Of a DNA stretch of 64,000 nucleotides, positions 49,909 through 58,285 are shown one piece after another (position 1 is the stretch's first letter; every line of letters begins with the position of its first letter). The position numbers and the translations under genes are program-made. The stretch spans positions 186,001 to 250,000 of the forward strand of contig JAJPHD010000026.1 in assembly GCA_021325455.1 (NCBI GenBank), read 5' to 3'. The stretch comes from Actinomycetota bacterium. GTDB taxonomy: Bacteria > Actinomycetota > Acidimicrobiia > Acidimicrobiales > JAJPHD01. The notes under the pieces were generated by a model. It was not told where the DNA came from. It made no database searches and worked only from the letters and a program-made list of their open reading frames with translations.

Positions 49909-50544
49909 ATGGCCATCACCCCTATCGAGGCCCGGTGCCGGCGGTGCCACCAGGAGCTTCTCCTCGGGGATCTGAGGGACGTCCCCGACGGGCTGTGCCC
50001 CGGCTGTGGCTACCCGCTGGCCCCCGATTGGTGGGATTACGCCCTGAGCCAGGCCTCGCTGGCCGACCCCTACCTCGAGAAGCTGGTCGGCGTGCTGAGG
50101 CACCTGGTGCAGCTACCGGGGAACCTGGAGCTCGAGCCTCACTCGGTCCTGCGCAACCTGGTGGAGGAGGTGGGATGGGAGGAGCAGCTGGCGGCCGAGC
50201 CCGATGCGCTGGGCGAGGAGATCGGCTTCCTTCGCGAGGAGCTCGACCGCTGGTCCGCCCTGGCCCCCCCGGAGAGGCGCCAGGCCGGCTCCCCCCTCGC
50301 CGGAGGCCTCCGCCGCCTGGCCGGCCGCCTGCGGGTCCTGGCCGGTACGGACGGGGCCAGGGGACGGAGCCCGGCCGGCGCCCACTCGGGTGCCGGGGGC
50401 GCCGGGAGCCAGGCCCGGGCGGCCGCCCAGGGCCTGGAGGAGGCGGCCAGGGATGTCGACCTCGGCGTGGCGGACCCGTCCCAGGTGGGCGAACGCGTTG
50501 CCGAGGCCGAGGCCAGCCTGCGGGGTGGAGGGCGAGAGCCCTGA
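49909..50544 (+). CDS. Zinc-ribbon protein with helical C-terminus, unknown family
   Basis: 211 aa. Residues 1-40 have two Cys pairs (CRRCHQELLLGDLRDVPDGLCPGCGYPL), a zinc ribbon. The rest is helical and charged (LADPYLEKLVGVLRHLVQ, LREELDRWSALAPPERR), ending in an Ala/Gly-rich region. ATG at 49909 with GAGGAG 7 nt before it. It is divergent from hsp20-1 with 150 bp between, so it may share heat-shock control. I do not recognise a function. Confidence 0.72.
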   Translation: MAITPIEARCRRCHQELLLGDLRDVPDGLCPGCGYPLAPDWWDYALSQASLADPYLEKLVGVLRHLVQLPGNLELEPHSVLRNLVEEVGWEEQLAAEPDALGEEIGFLREELDRWSALAPPERRQAGSPLAGGLRRLAGRLRVLAGTDGARGRSPAGAHSGAGGAGSQARAAAQGLEEAARDVDLGVADPSQVGERVAEAEASLRGGGREP

Positions 50545-50636
50545 AAGGGGCCAGTGCCGAGGGCAAGGAGCGCCTCGACAAAGGCTGGAAAGGGCGGATG
50601 CCGTCACCAGCCGGTACGGGCGCCGAGAGAGGGCGG

Positions 50637-50678
50637 GAGCCCGAAAAGGTAGGAGCCCGAAAGGGGCGGGAGCCCGAC
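50637..50678. repeat. Three GGAGCCCGA repeats, period 16-17 bp
   Basis: GGAGCCCGA begins at 50637, 50653 and 50670, mostly followed by AAA and preceded by G-rich sequence. They lie in the 184-bp gap between the zinc-ribbon gene and hsp20-2, two convergent genes. The array could be a tandem-repeat remnant; no binding role is shown. Confidence 0.6.
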
Positions 50679-50728
50679 CAGCCCCGGCCGGGGACCCCCG
50701 CCCCCCTCGGCAGCAGCGACGGTCGGGC

Positions 50729-51160
50729 TCAGGCGTTGATGGCCCGCTGCCCCCCGCCGGTGGTGACCTCGACCTTGCGGGCCTTGGCCTTCTCCGCCAC
50801 GGGGATGGTGAGGGTCAGGACCCCCTTGTCGTAGTTGGCCTGGATGTGGTCACTGTCCAGGTTCTGGCCCAGGAACAGCTGACGGGAGAAGCTCCCCTGG
50901 GGCCTCTCGGCCAGGGTGACCTCGACCCCCTCCTCGGGGCTCCAGGAACGCTCAGCCTTGATGGTGAGCACATCACGCTCCACCGAGATGTCTATCGACT
51001 CCGGGTCCACCCCGGGCAGGTCCACGTCGACAACGAAGTTGTCTCCCCGGCGGTAGGCATCGAGGGGCATGGGCATGACGGCAGGACGGCCCTGGGTACC
51101 CCACATCTGCTGGGCCAGGCGGTCCAGCTCCCTGAAGGGATCGGAACGCATCAGCGCCAT
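50729..51160 (-). CDS. Small heat-shock protein Hsp20 (second copy)
   Basis: 143 aa. Alpha-crystallin domain: DAYRRGDNFVVDVDLPGVDPESIDISVERDVLTIKAERSWSP is about 60% the same as in copy one; RPQGSFSRQLFLGQNLDSDHIQANYDKGVLTLTIP follows. N-terminus MALMRSDPFRELDRLAQQMWG is the usual Hsp18/Hsp16.3-type start. ATG at 51160, GGAGG upstream. The two copies, 1 kb apart and on the same strand, look like an old duplication with the zinc-ribbon gene between them. Confidence 0.96.
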   Translation of the reverse strand: MALMRSDPFRELDRLAQQMWGTQGRPAVMPMPLDAYRRGDNFVVDVDLPGVDPESIDISVERDVLTIKAERSWSPEEGVEVTLAERPQGSFSRQLFLGQNLDSDHIQANYDKGVLTLTIPVAEKAKARKVEVTTGGGQRAINA

Positions 51161-51225
51161 CGGATGACCTCCTGTCTCGTAACCGTGCTGGCTAGGTGAC
51201 TCAATCCGCCGCCTTGGAGCCGGCT

Positions 51226-51268
51226 GACACCTCCAGGTTAGCTGTTCAGCAAACTTGTTGGCAAGTCA
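51226..51268 (-). promoter_or_regulatory. hsp20-2 promoter with palindromic operator over the -35 box
   Basis: On the minus strand TTGCCA is followed after 18 nt by TAACCT. The -35 box lies inside the perfect palindrome ACTTG-CCAA-CAAGT (51253-51266). The region 51161-51455 has no gene; apart from this promoter and the ribosome site of hsp20-2 I see nothing in it. Confidence 0.55.
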
Positions 51269-51455
51269 CTAAAGGAAGTGGCTAGGAGGGGAGCCACCTA
51301 CGCAGGCACCGGAGGTAGGGCCGCGGTCCAACCCGATGGGGATGCGAAAAGGCCGAGCGCGCCAGCGAGGTGCCGCCACGGCCCAGGGCCCTGCCGAGGA
51401 GGCAAGGCCGGCCAACCAGCCGATGTTCCGTCCCGGGCTGAAGGGGACCCCGGGA

Positions 51456-52484
51456 TCAGCGGGGGCTGAGGGCGCCTGTCCCCTCGGGGTCCTCGACGGG
51501 CTCGCCGATCCCGAGCTGCTGGCGCACCCGCTCGTTCACCTCGACCATGACCTCGGGGTTGTCGGCCAGGAACTGCTTGGCATTCTCCCGGCCCTGGCCC
51601 AGCTGCTCGCCCTCGTAGGTGTACCACGCCCCGGACTTCTTGATGAGGCCCAGGTCCACCGCCACGTCCAGCAGCGACCCCTCCCGGCTGATGCCCTTGC
51701 CGTACATGATGTCGAACTCGCACTGGCGGAAGGGCGCCGCGCACTTGTTCTTCACCACCTTGACCCTGGTCCGGTTGCCGATGATCTCGCCACCGTCCTT
51801 GATCGACTCGACCCGACGGATGTCCAGACGAACCGAGGAATAGAACTTGAGGGCCCTGCCCCCCGGCGTCACCTCGGGGTTGCCATACGAGATACCGATC
51901 TTCTCCCGGAGCTGGTTGATGAAGATGGCAATGGTCTTGGACCGGCTGAGGGTGGCCGTCAGCTTGCGCAGAGCCTGGGACATGAGCCGGGCCTGCAGGC
52001 CGACGTGGCTGTCACCCATCTCACCCTCGATCTCGGCCCGGGGGGTCAGGGCCGCTACCGAGTCGATGACGACGACGTCCAGGGCGCCTGAGCGGGTCAG
52101 CATGTCGGCGATCTCCAGGGCCTGCTCGCCCGTGTCGGGCTGGGAGATCAGCAGCTCGTCTATGTCGACACCGATGGCCCTGGCGTACACCGGGTCCATG
52201 GCATGCTCGGCGTCTATGTAGGCACAGATGCCTCCATTGCGCTGGGCCTCGGCCACCACGTGCATGGCCAGGGTCGACTTGCCCGACGACTCCGGCCCGT
52301 AGATCTCCACCACCCGGCCCCGGGGCAGGCCGCCGACACCCAGGGCCAGGTCGAGGGCCATGGCACCAGTCGAGACGGCCTCGACGACCATGTGGGCGTT
52401 CTCGCCCATGCGCATGATCGAGCCCTTGCCGAACTGCTTCTCGATCTGGCTCATGGCCATCTCGAGGGCCTTGTCTCGTTCCAC
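51456..52484 (-). CDS. recA: Recombinase RecA
   Basis: 342 aa. Walker [17 protein letters not shown], catalytic Glu region [13 protein letters not shown], Walker [24 protein letters not shown]2 loop [23 protein letters not shown]. It catalyses strand exchange and stimulates LexA cleavage. No intein. GTG start at 52484 with AGGAG. recX, often next to recA, is absent; the next gene downstream is hsp20-2 after 295 nt. A LexA-type box lies about 100 nt upstream. Confidence 0.98.
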   Translation of the reverse strand: MERDKALEMAMSQIEKQFGKGSIMRMGENAHMVVEAVSTGAMALDLALGVGGLPRGRVVEIYGPESSGKSTLAMHVVAEAQRNGGICAYIDAEHAMDPVYARAIGVDIDELLISQPDTGEQALEIADMLTRSGALDVVVIDSVAALTPRAEIEGEMGDSHVGLQARLMSQALRKLTATLSRSKTIAIFINQLREKIGISYGNPEVTPGGRALKFYSSVRLDIRRVESIKDGGEIIGNRTRVKVVKNKCAAPFRQCEFDIMYGKGISREGSLLDVAVDLGLIKKSGAWYTYEGEQLGQGRENAKQFLADNPEVMVEVNERVRQQLGIGEPVEDPEGTGALSPR

Positions 52485-52553
52485 CGCAAGCTCCTCTCTG
52501 TCTGGTGGCTAGCTCGGGCTACCCTACGAACGGCCTATGACACTTACACGGAT

Positions 52554-52589
52554 GGAACTCCCCGAGTGTAGTTCCAAACGGACGTTCGA
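52554..52589 (-). promoter_or_regulatory. recA control region: LexA-type SOS box plus inverted repeat
   Basis: On the minus strand TCGAACGTCCGTTTGG (52574-52589) matches the actinobacterial LexA box TCGAAC-N4-GTTCGA except at two places in the right arm. It is followed at once by TACACT, a plausible -10 box, so LexA would block the promoter. A second inverted repeat GGAACT-N10-AGTTCC (52554-52575) overlaps it. The gap 52485-52778 holds no other gene. Confidence 0.6.
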
Positions 52590-52778
52590 GGCGACATGGG
52601 GATGCCCCCCCGCATCTCCCGGCGGCTGCCGGCCCCAGGGGCCGGGGGTGCCCACTGGAGGGGGCACCGCCGGCCGGTTTGGGACCCACCACCAGGACCG
52701 GCACCGGTGACCCCGGGGCACGATCCCGCATCGTTCACGCTAAAGATGGACCAGGGCAACTGAGAGGAGGTGGGCTCG

Positions 52779-53108
52779 GTGCACCCGGTGGTGACCGGGG
52801 TGGTGGTCGGCGACGTGGTCTTCATCGTCCTGGTCCTCCTGGCCTGCCTCTTCATCGTCGGCGTGGGGGTCTCCGCCGTCTACTCCCTGGCCAGGGCCGG
52901 CCGCTGCGACAGCTGCCACCGCTGGACCGTACGGGGGTCCGGCTCGGGGCCGGTGCTCTGCCGCTCGTGCCTGGCCGCCACCGTGCGCTCCGAGACGGCT
53001 CGGCGGGAGCGGGCGGAGGCCAGCCACGACGCCGTGGTCCACGAGCTGCTCCAGCGTCACCTTCCCCGTCACCACGAGGCGGAGGCTCACGGAGAGACCG
53101 CCCCCTGA
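52779..53108 (+). CDS. Small membrane protein with a zinc-ribbon-like Cys motif
   Basis: 109 aa. One N-terminal helix (VVFIVLVLLACLFIVGVGVSA), then CDSCHRWTVRGSGSGPVLCRSC, a CxxC-x14-CxxC motif likely to bind zinc, and a charged helical tail rich in His/Glu. I prefer the GTG at 52779, with GAGAGGAGG 8 nt before it, over the GTG at 52770. It is divergent from recA. Function unknown; no family recognised. Confidence 0.65.
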   Translation: MHPVVTGVVVGDVVFIVLVLLACLFIVGVGVSAVYSLARAGRCDSCHRWTVRGSGSGPVLCRSCLAATVRSETARRERAEASHDAVVHELLQRHLPRHHEAEAHGETAP

Positions 53109-53126
53109 GGGACCCCGCCCGACGCC

Positions 53127-53657
53127 CTACGCCGCCCCCAGCGCCACCTCGGCCAGGACCTCGTAGCGGGATCCCTCCGGCCGGGTCTGCGACGAGACCA
53201 GGCTCACCCTGTCCACCTCCCAGGAGGCGTCCAGGCCCAACCCGGCCATCGGCTCCAACCGGGATGCCCGGCCCCGCCCCCGGCCAGGCCGTCCCTGCAC
53301 CCGGGCCACGGTGATGTGGCCCCGAAAGGGTCGGTGCTCCTGGTACCCTCCCACCCCGGCCGTCGCCCGGCACACGGCAGAGGCGAGCCCCTCCAACCCC
53401 CCCACCGGCACGCACAGGACCGACCCCAGGACGGCCGTGGCGGGCCCGGCTCTGGCCACCACCGGAGGCCCGAGGCCGCCGAGCCCGGTGAGGCCGGCCA
53501 GCACCACCCCGGGGTCAGGGACCTGACCGAGGAAGCGAAGGGTCACGTGCCACTGGTCGGGCCGGGTCCAGCGCACCCCTTCGACCGCGGGCCGGGGCAT
53601 CGCCTTCAGCGCCTCCACCACCTCGGGCGACGGCCAGGTGGCGATGAACAGGCGCAC
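53127..53657 (-). CDS. thpR: RNA 2',3'-cyclic phosphodiesterase (ThpR, 2H family)
   Basis: 176 aa. The two H-x-T motifs are WHVTLRFLG (residue ~37) and FRGHITVARV (residue ~115), the 2H phosphoesterase pair. It opens 2',3'-cyclic phosphates and was first described as 2'-5' RNA ligase. GTG start at 53657; 9 nt after cinA's stop, in the same direction, so it is probably made from the cinA transcript. cinA-thpR-recA linkage is common in actinobacteria. Confidence 0.92.
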   Translation of the reverse strand: MRLFIATWPSPEVVEALKAMPRPAVEGVRWTRPDQWHVTLRFLGQVPDPGVVLAGLTGLGGLGPPVVARAGPATAVLGSVLCVPVGGLEGLASAVCRATAGVGGYQEHRPFRGHITVARVQGRPGRGRGRASRLEPMAGLGLDASWEVDRVSLVSSQTRPEGSRYEVLAEVALGAA

Positions 53658-53666
53658 CCCGCTCGC

Positions 53667-54926
53667 TCAGACCGGAGCCAGGGCCATGAGGTGGCGCCGC
53701 AACAGGTCCAGGAGGGAGATGGCAGCCAGTTGGCGCACCTGCTCCCGCTGCCCCGGGAGGCTGAGCCGCACCGCCTCGCGGTGCCCTCCCGGGCCGGCCA
53801 GCCCGCACCAGACGCTTCCCACGGGCTGCCCCTCCTGCTCGGAGGGGCCGGCCACGCCCGTCACCCCGAGGCCCACATCAGCGCCCATGATCTGCCGTGC
53901 CCCCTCCGCCATGGCCAGGGCAGCCTCCTCCGAGACAACCGGGCCCTCCGGCAGGCCCAGCACGGCCTGCTTCACCCCCTCCCCGTAGGCGACCACCGAT
54001 CCCCGCAGCCAGGAGCTGGCGCCGGGGACGTTCACCAGCCGGGATGCCACCAGCCCCCCGGTCAGGGACTCCGCCAGGGCCAGGGTGAGGCCCCGCTCCA
54101 CGAGGAGCCGGCTCACGGCATCCTCCATGGTCTCGTCGTCCACCCCGAACACCCGGTCACCCACCAGCGCCCTCACCTCGGCTTCCTCCAGGTCGAGGAG
54201 CGAGCGGGCCTTCTCCGGCGTGGGCGCCTTGGCCGTGATGCGGACCTTGATGCCCTCGATGCCGCTGGCAAGGAAGGCGATGGTGGGCCTGGCCCCCGTC
54301 CCGGTGCTCTCGTCCAGGGCCTGGATCCGGGGGGCCAGGATCTCGGCCAGAGTTGACTCGGCCAGGCCCCAGGTCCTGAGCACGCGGGACATGATCACGG
54401 CGCGGGAACCGGCGCGCGCCACCAGGTCCGGGATCACCGCCCGCTCCATCATCTCCCGCATCTCGTGGGGGACCCCGGGGACGGCGTAGATGACCTTGCC
54501 CCCCAAGGGGCAGATCAGCCCGGGAGCGGTGCCCCGCACCTGGGGGATCACGCTGGCTCCGACGGGGACATCGGCCTGGCGGCCGTTGCTGGCTGCCATC
54601 TCCCGGCCCCGGGCGGCAAAGAGGGCCCGTATGCGCTCCAGCACGGCCTGGTCCCGCACCAGCTCGACGTTCATGACCTCGGCGATGGCCTCCCTGGTGA
54701 TGTCGTCCTGAGTGGGCCCAAGCCCTCCACAGGTGATCACCGCCTCGCTGCGCGACAGGGCGGTGCGCAGCGCCAGCACGATGCGCTCCCGGTTGTCCCC
54801 CACCTTGGTCTGGAAGTGGGAGTCGATCCCCGCCCGGGCCAGGCGCTCCCCCATCCAGGCCGAGTTGGTGTCGACGATCTGTCCGAGGAGCAGCTCAGTC
54901 CCGACGGCAACCACCTCTGCCCTCAT
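53667..54926 (-). CDS. cinA: CinA-family competence/damage protein (nicotinamide-nucleotide amidohydrolase)
   Basis: 419 aa. N-terminal MoaB/MogA-like domain: EVVAVGTELLLGQIVDTNSAWM, TCGGLGPTQDDITREAIAE, AVPGVPHEMREMM. C-terminal CinA domain: LALAESLTGGLVASRLVNVPGASSWLRGSVVAYGEGVK and GVTGVAGPSEQEGQPVGSVWCGL. The C-terminal part is known as an NMN deamidase, the N-terminal as ADP-ribose pyrophosphatase. ATG at 54926. It starts inside the 3' direction of pgsA's transcript (its start lies 38 nt after pgsA's stop). Confidence 0.95.
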   Translation of the reverse strand: MRAEVVAVGTELLLGQIVDTNSAWMGERLARAGIDSHFQTKVGDNRERIVLALRTALSRSEAVITCGGLGPTQDDITREAIAEVMNVELVRDQAVLERIRALFAARGREMAASNGRQADVPVGASVIPQVRGTAPGLICPLGGKVIYAVPGVPHEMREMMERAVIPDLVARAGSRAVIMSRVLRTWGLAESTLAEILAPRIQALDESTGTGARPTIAFLASGIEGIKVRITAKAPTPEKARSLLDLEEAEVRALVGDRVFGVDDETMEDAVSRLLVERGLTLALAESLTGGLVASRLVNVPGASSWLRGSVVAYGEGVKQAVLGLPEGPVVSEEAALAMAEGARQIMGADVGLGVTGVAGPSEQEGQPVGSVWCGLAGPGGHREAVRLSLPGQREQVRQLAAISLLDLLRRHLMALAPV

Positions 54927-54963
54927 CCCTGTCCTCGGTCCCTCGCCGTGCCAGCCCGGGACG

Positions 54964-55680
54964 TCACGGGTTCCTCCGGCGCCCATGGCCAGGGGCGCCG
55001 GGGAGGGTGCCGGCCGCCGCCCCCGGCATGGGGAGCGCCGGCCCCGGCATGGGGAGGCTGGGACCGGGTACGGCGGTCACGGGCAGCCCGTCCTGGCCGA
55101 GGCCGGCGCCGCCCATCGGCGCCGACAGCTCGCCACGGCGGTGGGCGAACCAGTAGAGGCTCCCGGTCCACAGGGTGAGAGCCACTGCCAGCCACAGGAC
55201 GGCCACCACCGCCAGCCGGGCATGACTGGCTACCGGAGGGGTGAGGGCCAGGGCGATGGTGAGGGCCTGGGCCCAGGTCTTGAGCTTGGCCCAACCCCGG
55301 GCCGGGACCGACACCCCCCGGGCCCCCTGCCTGGCCCGGTACAGGCTCATCCCCAGCTCCCGGAAGCCGATGAGCGCCACCGGCAGCCACCACAGCCCTC
55401 CCGTCAGGACCAGGGCCACCAGGGCCCCGAGGACCAGGAACTTGTCCGCCAGCGGGTCCAGGAAGGCCCCTGAGCGCGTGGCGCCCTGGCGCCTCGCCAT
55501 CCAGCCGTCGAGCCAGTCCGTGCCTGCCATCACGGCCCAGGCCCCCGCCGTCCACCAGGAGGGGCCGAGCAGCAGTATCAGGGCCACCAGGACCGGGGCT
55601 ATGAGCAGGCGCCCGGCCGAGACGGCGTTGGCCGGGGTGGCCACCGCCGTGGGGCCGAACGTGGACGAGACCCACCTCAC
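54964..55680 (-). CDS. pgsA: CDP-alcohol phosphatidyltransferase (PgsA-type)
   Basis: 238 aa. The CDP-alcohol motif is complete: DWLDGWMARRQGATRSGAFLDPLADK (D-x2-DG-x2-AR-x8-G-x3-D-x3-D). Five or six helices. It most likely makes phosphatidylglycerol-phosphate from CDP-diacylglycerol and glycerol-3-phosphate. The C-terminal tail has a repeated PSLPMPG/PALPMPG unit after the last helix, not found in most PgsA. GTG at 55680 overlaps rimO's stop (GTGA). Confidence 0.92.
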   Translation of the reverse strand: MRWVSSTFGPTAVATPANAVSAGRLLIAPVLVALILLLGPSWWTAGAWAVMAGTDWLDGWMARRQGATRSGAFLDPLADKFLVLGALVALVLTGGLWWLPVALIGFRELGMSLYRARQGARGVSVPARGWAKLKTWAQALTIALALTPPVASHARLAVVAVLWLAVALTLWTGSLYWFAHRRGELSAPMGGAGLGQDGLPVTAVPGPSLPMPGPALPMPGAAAGTLPGAPGHGRRRNP

Positions 55681-56948
55681 AGCGGCACCGCTCCCACCGG
55701 CCGGGGCTCACCGACCCGAGCGGCCTGGAGGTCGGGCCCCACGGCGCCCGTGACGACCAGCCGCTCGATGCTCCCCACAGCGAGATCCTCGGGCACCTCC
55801 ACCACCCCGTCGATCTCGGGGGCCTCCCGGTGGGTCCGGCCCACCCCCCGAGCGTCCACCAACACCTCGACCTCGCGACCCACCAGCTCGGTCCGCCGGC
55901 GGGCGGTTATGGCGTCCTGCACCTCGCTCAGCTCGGCCAGCCTCTCGGTCACGAGGCCGGGTGGCACCACGCCATCCTGGCCGGCCGCCAGCGTCCCCTC
56001 CTCCCTCGACCAGGCAAAGAAGGCGGCCCAGTCCAGCTCGGCCCGGGCCAGGAAGTCGAGGAGCATGTCGTGGTCGGCCTCGGTCTCGCCCGGGTAGCCC
56101 ACGATGAACGAGGAGCGCAGGGCGGCGTCGGGCTCCCGCCCCCGGATGGCCTCGATGCGCCGGAGGAAGCGGTCCCCGTCCCCCCATCTCCGCATACGCC
56201 GCAAGAGGGGCCGCGACACGTGCTGCAAGGAGAGGTCGAAGTAGGGGACGCCGGTGGCACAGATGGCCTCGACCAGCTCCGGGGTGAGCGCGGACGGGTA
56301 CAGGTACAGGAGCCTGACCCGGTCCACCCGCTCCGCCGCCCCGGCGACCAGGTCCAGGACCGCACCTGGCCTGCCCAGGTCGCGCCCGTAGGAAGCCAGG
56401 TCCTGGGCCACCAGCACCACCTCCCGCACCCCGAGGCGCTCCACCTCCTCCAGGATCGCCGCCGGCTCCCGGGAGCGCTGCCGGCCCCGAAAGCTCGGTA
56501 TGGCGCAGAACCCGCATGACCGGTCACACCCCTCGGCCACCTTCACATAGGCCCAAGGGGCTGCTGCCGGCGGGCGGGGGAGGTTCAGCAGGTCGAGGCT
56601 GGGAGGGCTGCCCGGCTTGGTGCCCAGGCTCACCGGCACCCCGAAGCCGGAGACCAGGTCCACCTCGGGGAGGGCCTCGGCGAGCTCAGCCCCGTAGCGC
56701 TCAGCCAGGCAGCCGGTCACCACCAGGCGGGACCCGGGTCGCCGGGCCTCCGAGAGGGCCAGGATGGTCTCCACCGATTCCTGGCGGGCCGCCTCGATGA
56801 AGGCACAGGTGTTCACCACCACCAGGTCGGCTCCCTCAGGAGCGGTGGCGGGAGCCATGCCCTCAGCCAGGAGCGTGCCCGCCAGCTTGTCCGAGTCCAC
56901 CTGGTTCTTGGGGCACCCGAGAGTCTCGACCCAGTACTGGCGAGGCAC
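55677..56948 (-). CDS. rimO: Ribosomal protein S12 methylthiotransferase RimO
   Basis: 423 aa radical-SAM methylthiotransferase. N-terminal Cys in LGCPKNQVDSDKLAG, NTCAFIEAARQES, TGCLAER; radical-SAM cluster in GCDRSCGFCAIPSFRG. TRAM domain at the C-terminus. LGCPKN(Q)VD and CAFIEAARQES separate RimO from MiaB. It methylthiolates an Asp of ribosomal protein S12. I prefer the GTG at 56948: TAGTCT lies exactly 6 nt before it; a TTG at 56954 is the alternative. Confidence 0.96.
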   Translation of the reverse strand: MPRQYWVETLGCPKNQVDSDKLAGTLLAEGMAPATAPEGADLVVVNTCAFIEAARQESVETILALSEARRPGSRLVVTGCLAERYGAELAEALPEVDLVSGFGVPVSLGTKPGSPPSLDLLNLPRPPAAAPWAYVKVAEGCDRSCGFCAIPSFRGRQRSREPAAILEEVERLGVREVVLVAQDLASYGRDLGRPGAVLDLVAGAAERVDRVRLLYLYPSALTPELVEAICATGVPYFDLSLQHVSRPLLRRMRRWGDGDRFLRRIEAIRGREPDAALRSSFIVGYPGETEADHDMLLDFLARAELDWAAFFAWSREEGTLAAGQDGVVPPGLVTERLAELSEVQDAITARRRTELVGREVEVLVDARGVGRTHREAPEIDGVVEVPEDLAVGSIERLVVTGAVGPDLQAARVGEPRPVGAVPL

Positions 56949-56954
56949 CCGCAA

Positions 56955-56960
56955 AGACTA
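56955..56960 (-). promoter_or_regulatory. Candidate -10 box (TAGTCT) of rimO
   Basis: On the minus strand TAGTCT ends 6 nt before the GTG at 56948, predicting a leaderless rimO-pgsA-cinA-thpR transcript. Confidence 0.5.
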
Positions 56961-56993
56961 CCCGCCCACCCCCGGCCCCGGCCGCAGGGAGCT

Positions 56994-57344
56994 TCAGGGG
57001 TGGTGGGCCTCCACCACCGTGTGGATTCCTCCCCGCACCAGCCAGTCGGTGCGCACGTCAAGGCTCTGGGGCTCGATGGCGGCCACCAGGTCGTCGAGGA
57101 TCCGGTTGGTGACGTCCTCGTGGTAGGAGCCCTCGTTGCGATAGCTCCACAGGTAGAGCTTGAGGGACTTGAGCTCCACGATGGAGGGCCCGGGCACGTA
57201 GGTGATGGTCACGGTGGCGTAGTCGGGCTGGCCCGTGACCGGGCATAGGCAGGTGAACTCGGGGGACTCGCAGCGGACCTCGTAGGGGCGGCCGGGCCTG
57301 GGGTTGGGCAGGGCCACCAGGGACTTCGAGGGCATGCTCGGCAC
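56994..57344 (-). CDS. queF: NADPH-dependent 7-cyano-7-deazaguanine reductase
   Basis: 116 aa, the short T-fold (unimodular) form. The catalytic Cys is in CESPEFTCLCPVTGQPDYATV; VELKSLKLYLWSYRNEGSYHEDV holds the substrate-binding Glu and the signature LKLYLxSxR...HE. It reduces preQ0 to preQ1 for queuosine. queC, queD and queE are not in the window. GTG at 57344 with TAGTGT 6 nt upstream; an ATG at 57335 is the alternative. Confidence 0.95.
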   Translation of the reverse strand: MPSMPSKSLVALPNPRPGRPYEVRCESPEFTCLCPVTGQPDYATVTITYVPGPSIVELKSLKLYLWSYRNEGSYHEDVTNRILDDLVAAIEPQSLDVRTDWLVRGGIHTVVEAHHP

Positions 57345-57350
57345 GCCCTC

Positions 57351-57356
57351 ACACTA
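57351..57356 (-). promoter_or_regulatory. Candidate -10 box (TAGTGT) of queF
   Basis: On the minus strand TAGTGT ends 6 nt before the GTG at 57344, the same spacing as at rimO and smpB. Confidence 0.5.
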
Positions 57357-57405
57357 TGAGGCGATCGAGCAGGTGGGCCCGGGCACCGCTGCCACCGGCA
57401 ACCCC

Positions 57406-58248
57406 CTACCAGACCACCAGGCCTCTGGTCTCCGCCCGCAGCAGGAGCGAGCGCCCCGGCACCCGCGCCCGCCGCAGGAGCTCCACCCCGGCTGCACGCA
57501 CCGCCTGGGCATCGCCTGGGGCGCAGATGCCGAGGAGGCTGGGGCCGGCACCCGACCAGCAGGCGGCCCGGGCGCCGGCAGCCACCAGACCCTGGAGCAG
57601 CTCGGCGGCCTCCGGGAAGAGCCGGGCCCGGGCCGGCTGGTGGAGCCGATCCTCGGTGGCGGCCGGGACCAGGCGCCGGTGGTCGGCCAGGCCCGCCACC
57701 AGGACCCCCATCCGCCCGAGGTTGAACACGGCGTCGGCGTGGGGCACCTGGCCGGGCAGGATCCGGCGGGCGGTGGTGGTGGGCAGGGGGCGGTCCGGCA
57801 CCAGGGCCACGAAGGCCAGGGCCGGGTCCAGGGCCAGGGGCGCGGCCAGGACCGAGGACCCCGAGCTGGTGGCGGCCACCAGGCCCCCCATCACGGAGGC
57901 GGCGGCGTTCTCGGGGTGGCCGTCGGTGGCGGCCGCCACGGCCAGGGGATCGGGCGACCCCGCGGCGGCAGCGGCGGCAGCGGCCACGGCCGCCGACGAC
58001 CCGAGCCCCCGCCCTACGGGGATCCCGGAACGCACGGTGATGGCCAGGCGATCGTGCCCACAGACCCCGGTCGCCACTCTGGCCGCCAGGTTCCCGGGCC
58101 CGGCCAGCTCCTTGCCTTCCCCCTCCCCCCGCACCACCAGCCGGGGGGCGGGCTCCACCTCCACCTCGACGTAGAGGGAGAGGGCCACGGCCAGGGCGTC
58201 GAAGCCGGGACCGAGGTTGGCCGAGGAGGCAGGGGCACGGGCCCTCAC
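57406..58248 (-). CDS. thrB: Homoserine kinase (GHMP family)
   Basis: 280 aa. VRARAPASSANLGPGFDALAVAL is the ThrB N-terminus and sets the GTG at 58248; PVGRGLGSSAAVAAAAAAA is the GHMP ATP loop and GAGPSLLGI the C-terminal motif. It phosphorylates homoserine on the way to threonine. thrA and thrC are not beside it; it follows the D,D-carboxypeptidase gene after 37 nt. A longer frame to 58518 is antisense-like sequence inside the carboxypeptidase and is rejected. Confidence 0.93.
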   Translation of the reverse strand: MRARAPASSANLGPGFDALAVALSLYVEVEVEPAPRLVVRGEGEGKELAGPGNLAARVATGVCGHDRLAITVRSGIPVGRGLGSSAAVAAAAAAAAGSPDPLAVAAATDGHPENAAASVMGGLVAATSSGSSVLAAPLALDPALAFVALVPDRPLPTTTARRILPGQVPHADAVFNLGRMGVLVAGLADHRRLVPAATEDRLHQPARARLFPEAAELLQGLVAAGARAACWSGAGPSLLGICAPGDAQAVRAAGVELLRRARVPGRSLLLRAETRGLVVW

Positions 58249-58285
58249 GGCGGCCAACCGTAGGCGCCCCCGGGGGGGCCGGGCG

